Shown here: positions 47,639-55,756 of the stretch, piece after piece
How the letters are laid out: each line of letters starts with the position of its first letter
Numbering within the stretch: position 1 is the first letter of the stretch
Assembly (NCBI GenBank): GCA_913020115.1
Contig: CAJWBQ010000016.1
Span: 1 to 64,000, forward strand
From: an uncultured Cellvibrionales bacterium
GTDB taxonomy: Bacteria > Pseudomonadota > Gammaproteobacteria > Pseudomonadales > Cellvibrionaceae
DNA length: 64,000 nt
Reading direction: 5' to 3'
Notes under the pieces: generated by a model
Database searches by the model: none
What the model saw: only the letters and a program-made list of their open reading frames with translations
Told to the model about the DNA's origin: nothing
Translations under genes and position numbers: made by a program

Positions 47639-47666
47639 TTGATAATGATTCTCTTTTAGATATAAT
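47639..47666 (+). promoter_or_regulatory. Promoter with embedded Fur-box-like site
   Basis: TTGATA (47639-47644) and a perfect TATAAT (47661-47666) are 16 bases apart. The segment GATAATGATTCTCTTTTAG (47641-47659) overlaps the -35 and spacer and matches the Fur consensus at 13 of 19 positions, including the first nine. Repression by Fur under iron-rich conditions would block the flavin operon and could also affect the divergent TonB receptor. Confidence 0.7.
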
Positions 47667-47725
47667 CCGCAGCCTTGGCATTTGAACCACACCCCAAAAC
47701 AACCACGGGGTACACAGGAGAGCAC

Positions 47726-48694
47726 ATGAGTACAAGATTATTGACCGGAGCCATTCTCGCGTTGGCGGCCCAGTCCAGTTTCGCTGGGGAAAACCTATGG
47801 GTTTACGCCAAAGGCACCGATACCCGCCCTGAAGGCAGCTTCGAGTTCAAACTTAGCGATGTTATTCGCGAAGACAAAAACTCCGGTCGTTACACTTTTC
47901 ACGATATTCGCCCTGAAGTTGAATACGGCATAAGCGACAAGCTGACCATTGGTGCCAGTCTTCTGATTTTTGATCACAACTACAGCCTTGACGACGAAAA
48001 CCTGCAACCCATGTTCGACAACCAAGGCGGCGAAGGCGGTACCTTCAATGACACCCAGTTTGCTGGTTATGAAATTGCCTTGAAATACAACGTACTGAGC
48101 CCCTATAAAGACTTCATGGGCCTGTCTTTTGGTTTAGCTTATGAGAGACGCGATAAGTATCGCCTTGACGGAGCGGATATTGATCAGGACTCTTTTGTTG
48201 GCAAAATCTTTATGCAAAAAGATTTTCTCGACGACACCTTAATCACAGTTCTAAACATAAAGACGGAATTTGAGCGTCGTAAATCGCCTGGCGTTCTTGA
48301 AGAAGAAATTGCTCTAGATGTTGCCGCCGGTATCTCCTACCGCGTCGCGCCTAAGTGGTTTGTGGGTCTTGAGTTTAGACATCAGTCAGACTACCTAAAT
48401 CCTCAAGAATTTGAAGAGGCCGGTAATTCACCGGAGTATGACGCACAAGGTTTTAATACCGCTCTGGATCGCTCCAATTTTGACCTCGGTGATTTTAAAA
48501 TTGGTTCGCAACACCAAAACGGCAACTACTTTGGCCCCACAGTTCACTACGCAGAGCAGCGCTGGTGGGTTACGGCTGGCATTTTATGGCAAGTTGACGG
48601 CGGCGGTTCTGAGTTCTCTTACAGCACCAAAGGTCGCAACTGGGACGAGCACGAAAAAAGGCATATTGGCCTATTTTATGGCTATGAATTTTAA
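47726..48694 (+). CDS. Outer-membrane beta-barrel protein of unknown function (DUF6662-like)
   Basis: A 322-residue protein with a signal peptide (ending SFA-GEN), alternating amphipathic beta-strand pattern and a C-terminal FYGYEF ending, all typical of an outer-membrane barrel. The start GENLWVYAKGTDTRPEGSFE resembles, from memory, the DUF6662 group; function unknown. AGGAG lies five bases before the ATG at 47726. It is the first gene under the Fur-box-like promoter and is followed by FMN-binding, ApbE and cytochrome-like genes, so a porin-like or electron-acceptor role in the same redox system is possible. Confidence 0.75.
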   Translation: MSTRLLTGAILALAAQSSFAGENLWVYAKGTDTRPEGSFEFKLSDVIREDKNSGRYTFHDIRPEVEYGISDKLTIGASLLIFDHNYSLDDENLQPMFDNQGGEGGTFNDTQFAGYEIALKYNVLSPYKDFMGLSFGLAYERRDKYRLDGADIDQDSFVGKIFMQKDFLDDTLITVLNIKTEFERRKSPGVLEEEIALDVAAGISYRVAPKWFVGLEFRHQSDYLNPQEFEEAGNSPEYDAQGFNTALDRSNFDLGDFKIGSQHQNGNYFGPTVHYAEQRWWVTAGILWQVDGGGSEFSYSTKGRNWDEHEKRHIGLFYGYEF

Positions 48695-48700
48695 GTAACT

Positions 48701-48748
48701 CTAGAAAGTAAGCAAGCCTAGAAAAGTAAGCAATCCTAGAAAAGAGAG
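48701..48748. repeat. Three-copy tandem repeat between barrel and FMN-binding genes
   Basis: Units of about 17-18 bases beginning CTAGAAA occur at 48701-48717, 48718-48735 and 48736-48748 (last one partial). They fill the short gap before the FMN-binding gene and end at its ribosome-binding region. They probably arose by slippage; an effect on translation of the next gene is possible. Confidence 0.7.
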
Positions 48749-48757
48749 ACGGTAACG

Positions 48758-49297
48758 ATGGACAGACGCACATTCACTCAAGGTTTTGGTTTGTTGACCG
48801 CAGGTGTTTTATTGCCCGTGGGGAATGTCTATGCAAAAACCTACCTTACCGTCGAACAAGCCAAAAATATTTTGTGGGGCGAAATGAGCATGAGCCCAAG
48901 GCTTGTGGAGTTGAGCAAAGCGCAAATGAAGTCCATCCGCGCCAGCTCAAAAGTACGAGTGAGAAATCCTCGCCCGCAAGTCTGGAAAACCGCGAACGGC
49001 GGTTGGTTTATCGTTGATCAAGTGATCGGCAAACACGAAAATATTGACATGGCCTATGCACTGGAAGCCAACGGTTCAGTGAGAGGCTTGGAAATTTTAA
49101 GCTACCGAGAATCGTATGGGGACGAGGTCATGAATCCCAAATGGCGTGCGCAATTCTCTGGCAAAGACCACCGTCAACGCCTAAAACTCGACCATCAAAT
49201 CAAGAATATCTCCGGGGCAACACTCTCGAGCCGCCATATCACTGAAGGCATCAACCGCTTGACCCAAACATGGGAACAAGTTTTGCGGCATTTGTAA
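48758..49297 (+). CDS. Exported FMN-binding protein (flavinylated)
   Basis: A 179-residue protein with a twin-arginine-type start (DRRTFTQGFGLL, then a hydrophobic stretch ending VYA-KTY) and an FMN-binding domain. The flavinylation motif ISGATLSS places covalent FMN on Thr155. Such domains (as in NqrC, RnfG and extracellular reductases) carry electrons on a threonine-linked FMN. ApbE, the enzyme that attaches the FMN, follows one base after the stop codon. The mature protein should lie in the periplasm. The electron acceptor is not known. Confidence 0.88.
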   Translation: MDRRTFTQGFGLLTAGVLLPVGNVYAKTYLTVEQAKNILWGEMSMSPRLVELSKAQMKSIRASSKVRVRNPRPQVWKTANGGWFIVDQVIGKHENIDMAYALEANGSVRGLEILSYRESYGDEVMNPKWRAQFSGKDHRQRLKLDHQIKNISGATLSSRHITEGINRLTQTWEQVLRHL

Positions 49298-49298
49298 T

Positions 49299-50135
49299 AT
49301 GAGCGGCAATTCAATTACACGCTGCAAGCCCCTATTGGGCACATTTGTTGAGATCAGTCTTGAAGGCAATGTGTCTGAAAAAGCTCTTATTGCGGAGAGC
49401 AGCAAAGCGTTCTCGGCCATCGAAAAGATAGACCTTGCAATGAGTTTCCATCGCCCCGAGAGCGAGATAAGTCAGCTGAATAACAGCGCCTTCCTACAGG
49501 CGCACACACTATCGGAAGAAATGTATTTTGTACTAACTCAAGCTCTGTATTTGAGTAAAATCAGCGAGGGAGACTTTGACATTAGTGTTGCTGGTCGCTT
49601 AGTCGCCAAAGGGCAACTCCCTCAAAAAGAACAGCTTGTAGACCTTTCCGCAAACTGGCAGGACATCGAAATCACCGACCGTCGCATACGTTTCCATAAA
49701 CCCTTGCTGATTGACTTAGGGGGTATTGCCAAGGGGTTTGCCGTAGATCGGGCCATTGAATCTATCGATTCAGAAATTAAAGCCACCGTAAATGCCGGTG
49801 GCGATTTACGTATGACAGACTGGCGCGATAATCTCATTAACGTGCAATCCCCCGCAAATCCAGCTGCAGTTATCGAATTACCGATGTTGGCATCCGCCGT
49901 AGCTACCAGTGCTTGCTATAACCTGGATGAAGGTAGAAGTGTTATCTACCCCAAAGACAGCGCAGAGGCACAACAGTCCGCCAAAAGTTATTCAGTATTC
50001 GCCCAAAACTGCTTATTAGCTGATGCTTTAACAAAAATTGCGTTTTTAAATACGTCTTCTGCAAGTGACGTACTTCAACATTTTGGTGCCCACGCAAGAG
50101 TGATAGGCAGCGTGCACACCGTAAGAGAACAATAG
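49299..50135 (+). CDS. apbE: FAD:protein FMN transferase
   Basis: Transfers FMN from FAD to a threonine of partner proteins. The 278 residues match ApbE: RCKPLLGTFVEISL, SFHRPESEISQLN, DLGGIAKGFAVDRAI, VNAGGDLRM. Most ApbE proteins are exported lipoproteins, but this one begins MSGNSITRCKPLLG with no signal peptide or lipobox, and its start lies one base after the FMN-binding gene, so no N-terminal extension is missing. It is therefore predicted cytoplasmic, fitting a Tat-exported partner that is loaded with flavin before export. Confidence 0.92.
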   Translation: MSGNSITRCKPLLGTFVEISLEGNVSEKALIAESSKAFSAIEKIDLAMSFHRPESEISQLNNSAFLQAHTLSEEMYFVLTQALYLSKISEGDFDISVAGRLVAKGQLPQKEQLVDLSANWQDIEITDRRIRFHKPLLIDLGGIAKGFAVDRAIESIDSEIKATVNAGGDLRMTDWRDNLINVQSPANPAAVIELPMLASAVATSACYNLDEGRSVIYPKDSAEAQQSAKSYSVFAQNCLLADALTKIAFLNTSSASDVLQHFGAHARVIGSVHTVREQ

Positions 50136-50144
50136 CAACACACC

Positions 50145-50600
50145 ATGAGAAAAATTACCGTCATTTTCCCAAAACTCTACCGCGATGGTCTATTTACTGT
50201 TCTAGCGGCCAGTTGGATTACGGGTGTTATCTTCTTCATTCTTAGTCGTTACATTACGGTTCCGGGGGACTTTGGAGCAGAAAAGCATCCCTGGCAATAC
50301 CCTGTTTTGCAAATACACGGAGCCGCGGCATTTTTTATGATGATGGCCTTTGGCTCAATTATTGCCACGCATATTCCCATGACTTGGAAATTGCAGCGCC
50401 TGCGAAAACTGGGCTTAACTATGGCAGCGGCCATCGGCCTGCAAATTATCAGCGCCTATTTTCTTTATTACTTAGCGAATGAAGATTGGCGAGCTTGGGT
50501 GGCGAATAGCCACGCTGCGCTGGGCGTTTCACTACCGCTGTTGCTGGCCAGCCATATCGTGCTTGGGCGACGATCGCGACGCACTAAATCTACAAAGTAA
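50145..50600 (+). CDS. Four-helix, histidine-rich membrane protein, possible b-type cytochrome
   Basis: A 151-residue protein with four predicted helices (about 17-35, 53-75, 91-111, 121-140) and histidines at 48, 58, 76, 123 and 137, several near helix ends as in heme-binding four-helix cytochromes such as the DUF4405 type. I infer heme binding; no sequence motif proves it. It lies 9 bp after apbE and would be the membrane electron donor for the FMN-binding protein. Its 3' end overlaps the convergent DUF3667 gene by 11 bases. Confidence 0.68.
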   Translation: MRKITVIFPKLYRDGLFTVLAASWITGVIFFILSRYITVPGDFGAEKHPWQYPVLQIHGAAAFFMMMAFGSIIATHIPMTWKLQRLRKLGLTMAAAIGLQIISAYFLYYLANEDWRAWVANSHAALGVSLPLLLASHIVLGRRSRRTKSTK

Positions 50601-51552
50601 CAATATCCCAGAGTAGAGCCATAACAAAAACCACGGTAAACATAATGGTATAAAGCAGCATATTAAAAAAATACTGAGCAATACCACCCTTCCAACTCTG
50701 CTTATAAATTCGTTTCTGCATGAGAAAAAGATGAACCATCATCCATACAAAACCCACACTAACTACTGCGGACCACAGCTCTGACAATAACAAAGACGAT
50801 GATATGAAGGTAAAGTATTCACCCGCTGCTTCGAAAATGCTCAATAAACACATCACAATAAACACATAGCTTTGTGCGTAAAGTGCCACAACAAAATGTT
50901 CCGAATACAACCTACCCTTAAAGATATTGGTAATTTTCAATATCAAAGCAAGCAATGGCAACATAAAGAACATGATACCTGGCAGGTTATCCTTAATAAT
51001 TTTTGCATAATCGTCACCTTCCAGTTTTTTCATTGATTGAAGGCGTTCTTTAAAAAATGCGTTTTGCTCCTCGCTAAGAAAGTCTATATGTACATCTGAC
51101 TCGGAGGAGCTATCGTTAAGATTAATTGAAATACCAGAATTAACGCCGTCAGCAAGGCCCTTCAGGTCTTCATCTTCTTGTAGTGCTTGTTTAAATTCAT
51201 CATGAATCGATTCAGATTCCGATGCGTCAATGTTTATATCGCCGAGTAGAGGCATCAAAAGGAAAAAGATCACACTGCAAAATAAATACAGCTTCATGGG
51301 CGCAATAAAGCGCGCCCGATGCCCGTGCAGATATTCATTGCACACAGCCCCTGGTTTTGCGATCAGGGGAATAAGTGTTCGGTTAACCTTAGAGTCATAA
51401 CTTAAAAGACCGCCAAGAAGCGTCAACACAAACTCATTAAACGCCAACAAATTAGTCTTTCGCGCCTGTCCGCACTTATGACAAAAATCACCCTGCAAGA
51501 CAGCGTGGCAATTTTCGCACTCCGAAGTACTCATGTTTGTATTGTCAGTCAT
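50590..51552 (-). CDS. DUF3667-type membrane protein with zinc ribbon
   Basis: A 320-residue protein with an N-terminal zinc ribbon (Cys12, Cys15, Cys24, Cys27), a conserved stretch FNEFVLTLLGGLLSYDSKVNRTL, several membrane helices and a large loop rich in acidic residues (about 105-190). This is the DUF3667 layout; function unknown. It lies 26 bp downstream of the 1,354-residue envelope protein on the same strand and may be co-transcribed with it. Confidence 0.82.
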   Translation of the reverse strand: MTDNTNMSTSECENCHAVLQGDFCHKCGQARKTNLLAFNEFVLTLLGGLLSYDSKVNRTLIPLIAKPGAVCNEYLHGHRARFIAPMKLYLFCSVIFFLLMPLLGDINIDASESESIHDEFKQALQEDEDLKGLADGVNSGISINLNDSSSESDVHIDFLSEEQNAFFKERLQSMKKLEGDDYAKIIKDNLPGIMFFMLPLLALILKITNIFKGRLYSEHFVVALYAQSYVFIVMCLLSIFEAAGEYFTFISSSLLLSELWSAVVSVGFVWMMVHLFLMQKRIYKQSWKGGIAQYFFNMLLYTIMFTVVFVMALLWDIVTL

Positions 51553-51578
51553 AGGGTAAGAATCCTATCAATCAATTA

Positions 51579-54500
51579 TTATTTTTTCGCGCCTTTTGGA
51601 ATCCAGGACGCTTTTTCGGTAAAACAGCCCCAAGCCCATCCTGCCCAACGAATGAGCTGAGTCGACAACCACAGCGACCACAACAGCATCACCGCGCGGT
51701 AAGCCATTATGGGCACACTCACAACCGTCACGCTTGGAAAACCCCCAGGGGTCCCAACGATATCCTGATAGTAATTGTAAAAATGGCTGCCACTGCCATT
51801 GCCCACAACCTTCATTTCAGGGTTCGACAACAAACCCATTGGAATGGCTGCCACCATGCAAAGCACAGCAAGCCCAACCCAGCCGACAATAATGCATTGC
51901 ATCAGGTTGAAGCGAAGTCGCGTCATGTTTTCTGGGTTTACCCACTGACTCCTGGCGGCGAGCACAAAAAACATCACGGCGATGACCAGTACTCCATAAG
52001 CGTTGACAGTGGACAAGCCAAGGCCCAGTAATAACCAGCCAGCCATTGCAATTGGCATATTAAGGTCCAATGCTTTTGCCAAACGAGGAAGCGCTAGAGC
52101 GCCCAACACAATGACACACAGCACGCCCCAGTATAGCATTGCCGGACCAATGGGCGGGCCGCTTAAATAGAGCGGCCAGCGGTCTCGCGGCAAAGTGTAC
52201 TGAACCCGAACATTGGTGGCTCCGTCCGGCAGTAGCACTTCAGGGCTATGGCTCAGCATTCCCATAGCTTTTAGGGTCTGGAATTCAATTACAATGGATT
52301 GCGAGCCGGGTTGAAGGGGAACTGTAAGCTCTCGCCCCGAGGGCGTATTCATCGCCCTTCCATCTACACTAAACCGTAGTACCTCGGCTTCCTCAGGCAG
52401 AGTTACGGTGTAATTACTGCCAAGGCTCGATCGAACTTCTAGGCTCAGCGTAGAGCGTTGGATCTTGCTGCCTGTATTTACTTCCAGCAAAGCGTTCTCG
52501 ACGGTGTGTGTGGCACCGGGAACGCCCTCTGGTTTTCTAAGTTCCACTAACAATACTTCACCTGGCCAAGGTTTAAAGACGGGTTCAAAGGCGTTAGCTC
52601 GCTCATCCGCTTTAATCGATGGAATACCTTCGTAATTCAACCGCCATAGGGAAGAAGGCGTGAATACCCATTCTTCTATGTAGGAGTTATTGCTGGTGGC
52701 CTGGAGTTGCAACTGAGCGCTAGATTCCACCGAAGACACCCACTGAGTACCATTCTGTCGATGACCTAGCTGAACAACTATCTCCCCATTACTAACTGCG
52801 CCCATATCTTTCAATAGCTTCTCATTGGGAACGAGTTTGATCGGCAAAGAAATAGCACCTTCACGTGGAGAAATACGCTGCACACTGGTTTTTACACGCC
52901 ACTTTTTTCCGAAGATAAAATGGCGCTTTACCCGTACAAAAGCAGGCGCGAGATCAGCTTTCAGCGTGTCCACTTTTTGCGTCGCGTTTTTATCCATGGC
53001 CCGCAGGGTCAAGGTGTTGTTACGTACACGACCATCGATCAAACCTTCCACCACCCAATCGGGCGCGTGAACGGAAATATTGTGCATCGCCACTGGCAGA
53101 CTGATGGTAGCCTGATCGGCAATGATGGTTCCTTTCACTTCGATGCGGTGCTGTCCTTTCGACAAGCGAACGTAGACGCCGTCTGGTCCTTTGCGCAGAG
53201 GCAGCACTTGCCCTTGTTCACTCACTTGTTCCAAGGCCCAAGTGCCATGTCCATTGGGCAGCGGAAGTGCAAGATCAACATCCGCATAGACCTTAAAATT
53301 AATCGCCACGCGGCGGTCCGTCACAGCAATGTGCCCCTCGTTCAGGCTCACGCACATAGGCAAGCAGCTTGGTGCCTTAGTCAGTCTTTTTTCCAGTGTT
53401 TCAAGTAGGTGCTGGGGCGGGAAATCTTCAGCCACACTGTCAGGGCTGCTAAGCGTTCCCAGCAATGCGAACACACTTAGGCTTAATACGCTTGCCGCCC
53501 CGCTCCCTAGTTTGGACTCAGGGAGCTTTAAAAAACTCAAACGAGCTAATCGCAGAAGAACAATACCGGCGTACAAGGCAACTAGGAAAACCGACACAAC
53601 TCGCCACATAGACGTGACTAAAGGCGAACTGTAATAAATGGCCAATGTCTGACTCGCAGGCACTGGGCCAGTCGATCTAAAGCCAACAGAATTCCAAGTC
53701 CAAGTGGGCAAGCCGGGGCCTGTTTGCACACGATCGTTCTCGCTGATTTGATAAAGGGTTTCTGCCACCTTGTTGGCTGATAGCCTATTGCCCCCCACAG
53801 CTTTTCCGTCTGATCTAGATAACTTGCGCGGCTCACTTTCCGACACGGCCGTATCGTACTGTGTTTGCAGTGTCGGTGCCGATACGCCTTTGAACGCAGC
53901 GGTTTCATAACGATTTTTGTAAGTGCCTATAACAGTGCGTTCCAGCGAAGGGTAAATCGCCAAACGGAAGGTACTCACAGCAAAGGCGATCACCAATAAT
54001 GCTAACGTCACCCCCAGCATTCCGCCAATACTGCGCAGCACAGAGTGTATTTTTCCGGATACGAGCGGCAACAAGGCAATTACAATCAACAAAATAGGAA
54101 TGATGAGCAGTGGCGTACCCGGCTCATGTAAGGCAATTAAAAATGCTCCACCTGCAAGCATCGCCACTGAATTACTAATGAGTTTACGAGTAGCCGAGAT
54201 AATGATTAACACTAGGAATACGTCCCATAAGTCCCACTGACTCAACCAAGTGCCCCACACCCTATCTACACCGGAAGCGTGTAGAACACGCCAACCCGGC
54301 GGCAAGTGTAAGGTGGCAGAATATTGATCGGCTCTGGCGTTCCAGCCCGAAGCCGAGAAATTCGATGTGCTTTCGGTTCGGGTGACCGCTTCCAATTCTA
54401 TAGCGGGGCTTCTCACTTCAATACCTTCAAAATTATTGTCTTGGGTAATGAGAACAGGGGCACCGTCAACTGTGGCCCGGCCGATGTTTGTGCCCTCTGC

Positions 54501-55643
54501 CGCGTTCAAGCGCCAGTCTTTTTTCATTTCTCCACTGATACGATCAAGCGCCGTTATACCTTCGCCATTAAAGTCTAACCACAAATCTCGCTTCACATTA
54601 AATTCGTTGGCGCCCGGGGAATGATCGCCACGAAATTCAGTTTCTATATTGAGCGCTTCTCCGTCTCCCATTCGGTAAGTGGGGTAGTCCCGCCACCCTC
54701 CTGGAATCGATATTTGGCTGGTGTCTATACTGACGGGGCCTGACAGCTTTGCCTGCCGTATTGCGCTGGCCGATTTAAAACTGATGTATTCAGCTCCAGG
54801 CCATTCTTTGCTGAGTTTTTGAGTTGTGATACTGCTGGGGGACCCTACAAACCTAGAGACAACTTGTATCGTATGCTGACCAGGAGTGACTTGTGCTCTC
54901 ATCAAACCGTCCGCTTCTAAGCGTGCGGGAATGGGTGAACGAATACTTAACAGCTCCGTACCCGCCAACAGCACTCGGCCAAAATTGACTTCTCGAGCCT
55001 TGCCACTCACCGACAGAGTAATATGCGTAACCATCGTCAGCGGCACGCCGTCACTCAACAAGCGAAAGGCTTCAATACTCAGGCTATCATTGGTCTTTTT
55101 TATTGTAAGGTCTGATTGACTTGAAAATATGAGCTGCCCGTTGCGCCGGTCAACAATACTGTTTTTACCGTCTATCTGTAGCGAAACAATGGCAACAGTT
55201 TGAGGGATAGCGAGCTGCCCCGGCCGCTTCTGCCAAGAAAACTGACCTGACACTTTGTGCTGGCCAGAAGAAACCGCGATATAAGGAAGCTCATTCCGCT
55301 CGACAAGAGACGCAGGTTTACCATCCACAAGAACGTTCTTTGGCCAATAAGCCGAGTTGCCTGGCAAGGCGACAAAAGCATTCTGCTCATAGGCATCTAG
55401 AGTGTAAGTGAAGGTAGCGCCATTATTCCCTACATTAAGTCTAAGCTTGCCTGGCCAAATACAGGCTTTCGCTTCACTTTTACCTAGAACCCACGGGCAG
55501 TTGTATTGTTTGTGGTCTTTCAGTACCCAAGACTCCCAATTGTCCATTGGGTTTGCCTTAGCAAAACTGATGTTCATCAACAGGCCTGCACACAGTATTA
55601 TTGTTGTTAATGTCCGCTGTTTGAGTCGCACTACATTCTCCAT
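51579..55643 (-). CDS. Very large envelope protein with internal duplication, function unknown
   Basis: I do not recognise this 1,354-residue protein. It has a signal peptide (about 1-28), a beta-rich periplasmic part (30-460), membrane helices near 472-562 and 680-730, a second beta-rich part (760-1170) and helices near the C terminus (about 1180-1335). The stretches at ~91-155 and ~791-855 look related, sharing LPGN/LPNG, a SSGQH or SKGQH pattern with following V-x-G, and a later LxIP/ISLP, so the protein may be a duplication of one unit. The segment GPGLPTWTW (642-650) may be a family signature. No enzyme motif is visible. AGGGG lies just before the ATG. It precedes the DUF3667 gene. Confidence 0.85.
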   Translation of the reverse strand: MENVVRLKQRTLTTIILCAGLLMNISFAKANPMDNWESWVLKDHKQYNCPWVLGKSEAKACIWPGKLRLNVGNNGATFTYTLDAYEQNAFVALPGNSAYWPKNVLVDGKPASLVERNELPYIAVSSGQHKVSGQFSWQKRPGQLAIPQTVAIVSLQIDGKNSIVDRRNGQLIFSSQSDLTIKKTNDSLSIEAFRLLSDGVPLTMVTHITLSVSGKAREVNFGRVLLAGTELLSIRSPIPARLEADGLMRAQVTPGQHTIQVVSRFVGSPSSITTQKLSKEWPGAEYISFKSASAIRQAKLSGPVSIDTSQISIPGGWRDYPTYRMGDGEALNIETEFRGDHSPGANEFNVKRDLWLDFNGEGITALDRISGEMKKDWRLNAAEGTNIGRATVDGAPVLITQDNNFEGIEVRSPAIELEAVTRTESTSNFSASGWNARADQYSATLHLPPGWRVLHASGVDRVWGTWLSQWDLWDVFLVLIIISATRKLISNSVAMLAGGAFLIALHEPGTPLLIIPILLIVIALLPLVSGKIHSVLRSIGGMLGVTLALLVIAFAVSTFRLAIYPSLERTVIGTYKNRYETAAFKGVSAPTLQTQYDTAVSESEPRKLSRSDGKAVGGNRLSANKVAETLYQISENDRVQTGPGLPTWTWNSVGFRSTGPVPASQTLAIYYSSPLVTSMWRVVSVFLVALYAGIVLLRLARLSFLKLPESKLGSGAASVLSLSVFALLGTLSSPDSVAEDFPPQHLLETLEKRLTKAPSCLPMCVSLNEGHIAVTDRRVAINFKVYADVDLALPLPNGHGTWALEQVSEQGQVLPLRKGPDGVYVRLSKGQHRIEVKGTIIADQATISLPVAMHNISVHAPDWVVEGLIDGRVRNNTLTLRAMDKNATQKVDTLKADLAPAFVRVKRHFIFGKKWRVKTSVQRISPREGAISLPIKLVPNEKLLKDMGAVSNGEIVVQLGHRQNGTQWVSSVESSAQLQLQATSNNSYIEEWVFTPSSLWRLNYEGIPSIKADERANAFEPVFKPWPGEVLLVELRKPEGVPGATHTVENALLEVNTGSKIQRSTLSLEVRSSLGSNYTVTLPEEAEVLRFSVDGRAMNTPSGRELTVPLQPGSQSIVIEFQTLKAMGMLSHSPEVLLPDGATNVRVQYTLPRDRWPLYLSGPPIGPAMLYWGVLCVIVLGALALPRLAKALDLNMPIAMAGWLLLGLGLSTVNAYGVLVIAVMFFVLAARSQWVNPENMTRLRFNLMQCIIVGWVGLAVLCMVAAIPMGLLSNPEMKVVGNGSGSHFYNYYQDIVGTPGGFPSVTVVSVPIMAYRAVMLLWSLWLSTQLIRWAGWAWGCFTEKASWIPKGAKK

Positions 55644-55756
55644 GAGCCCCTGGCTCTATCAGTTTGGTCGCTTAGCTCTGCTTCGCCTTATTTGAGCACC
55701 ACTCACCTTAGGAAAATGACCGAAAGAAAACAATAGGCAAAATGACTCACATAGGG

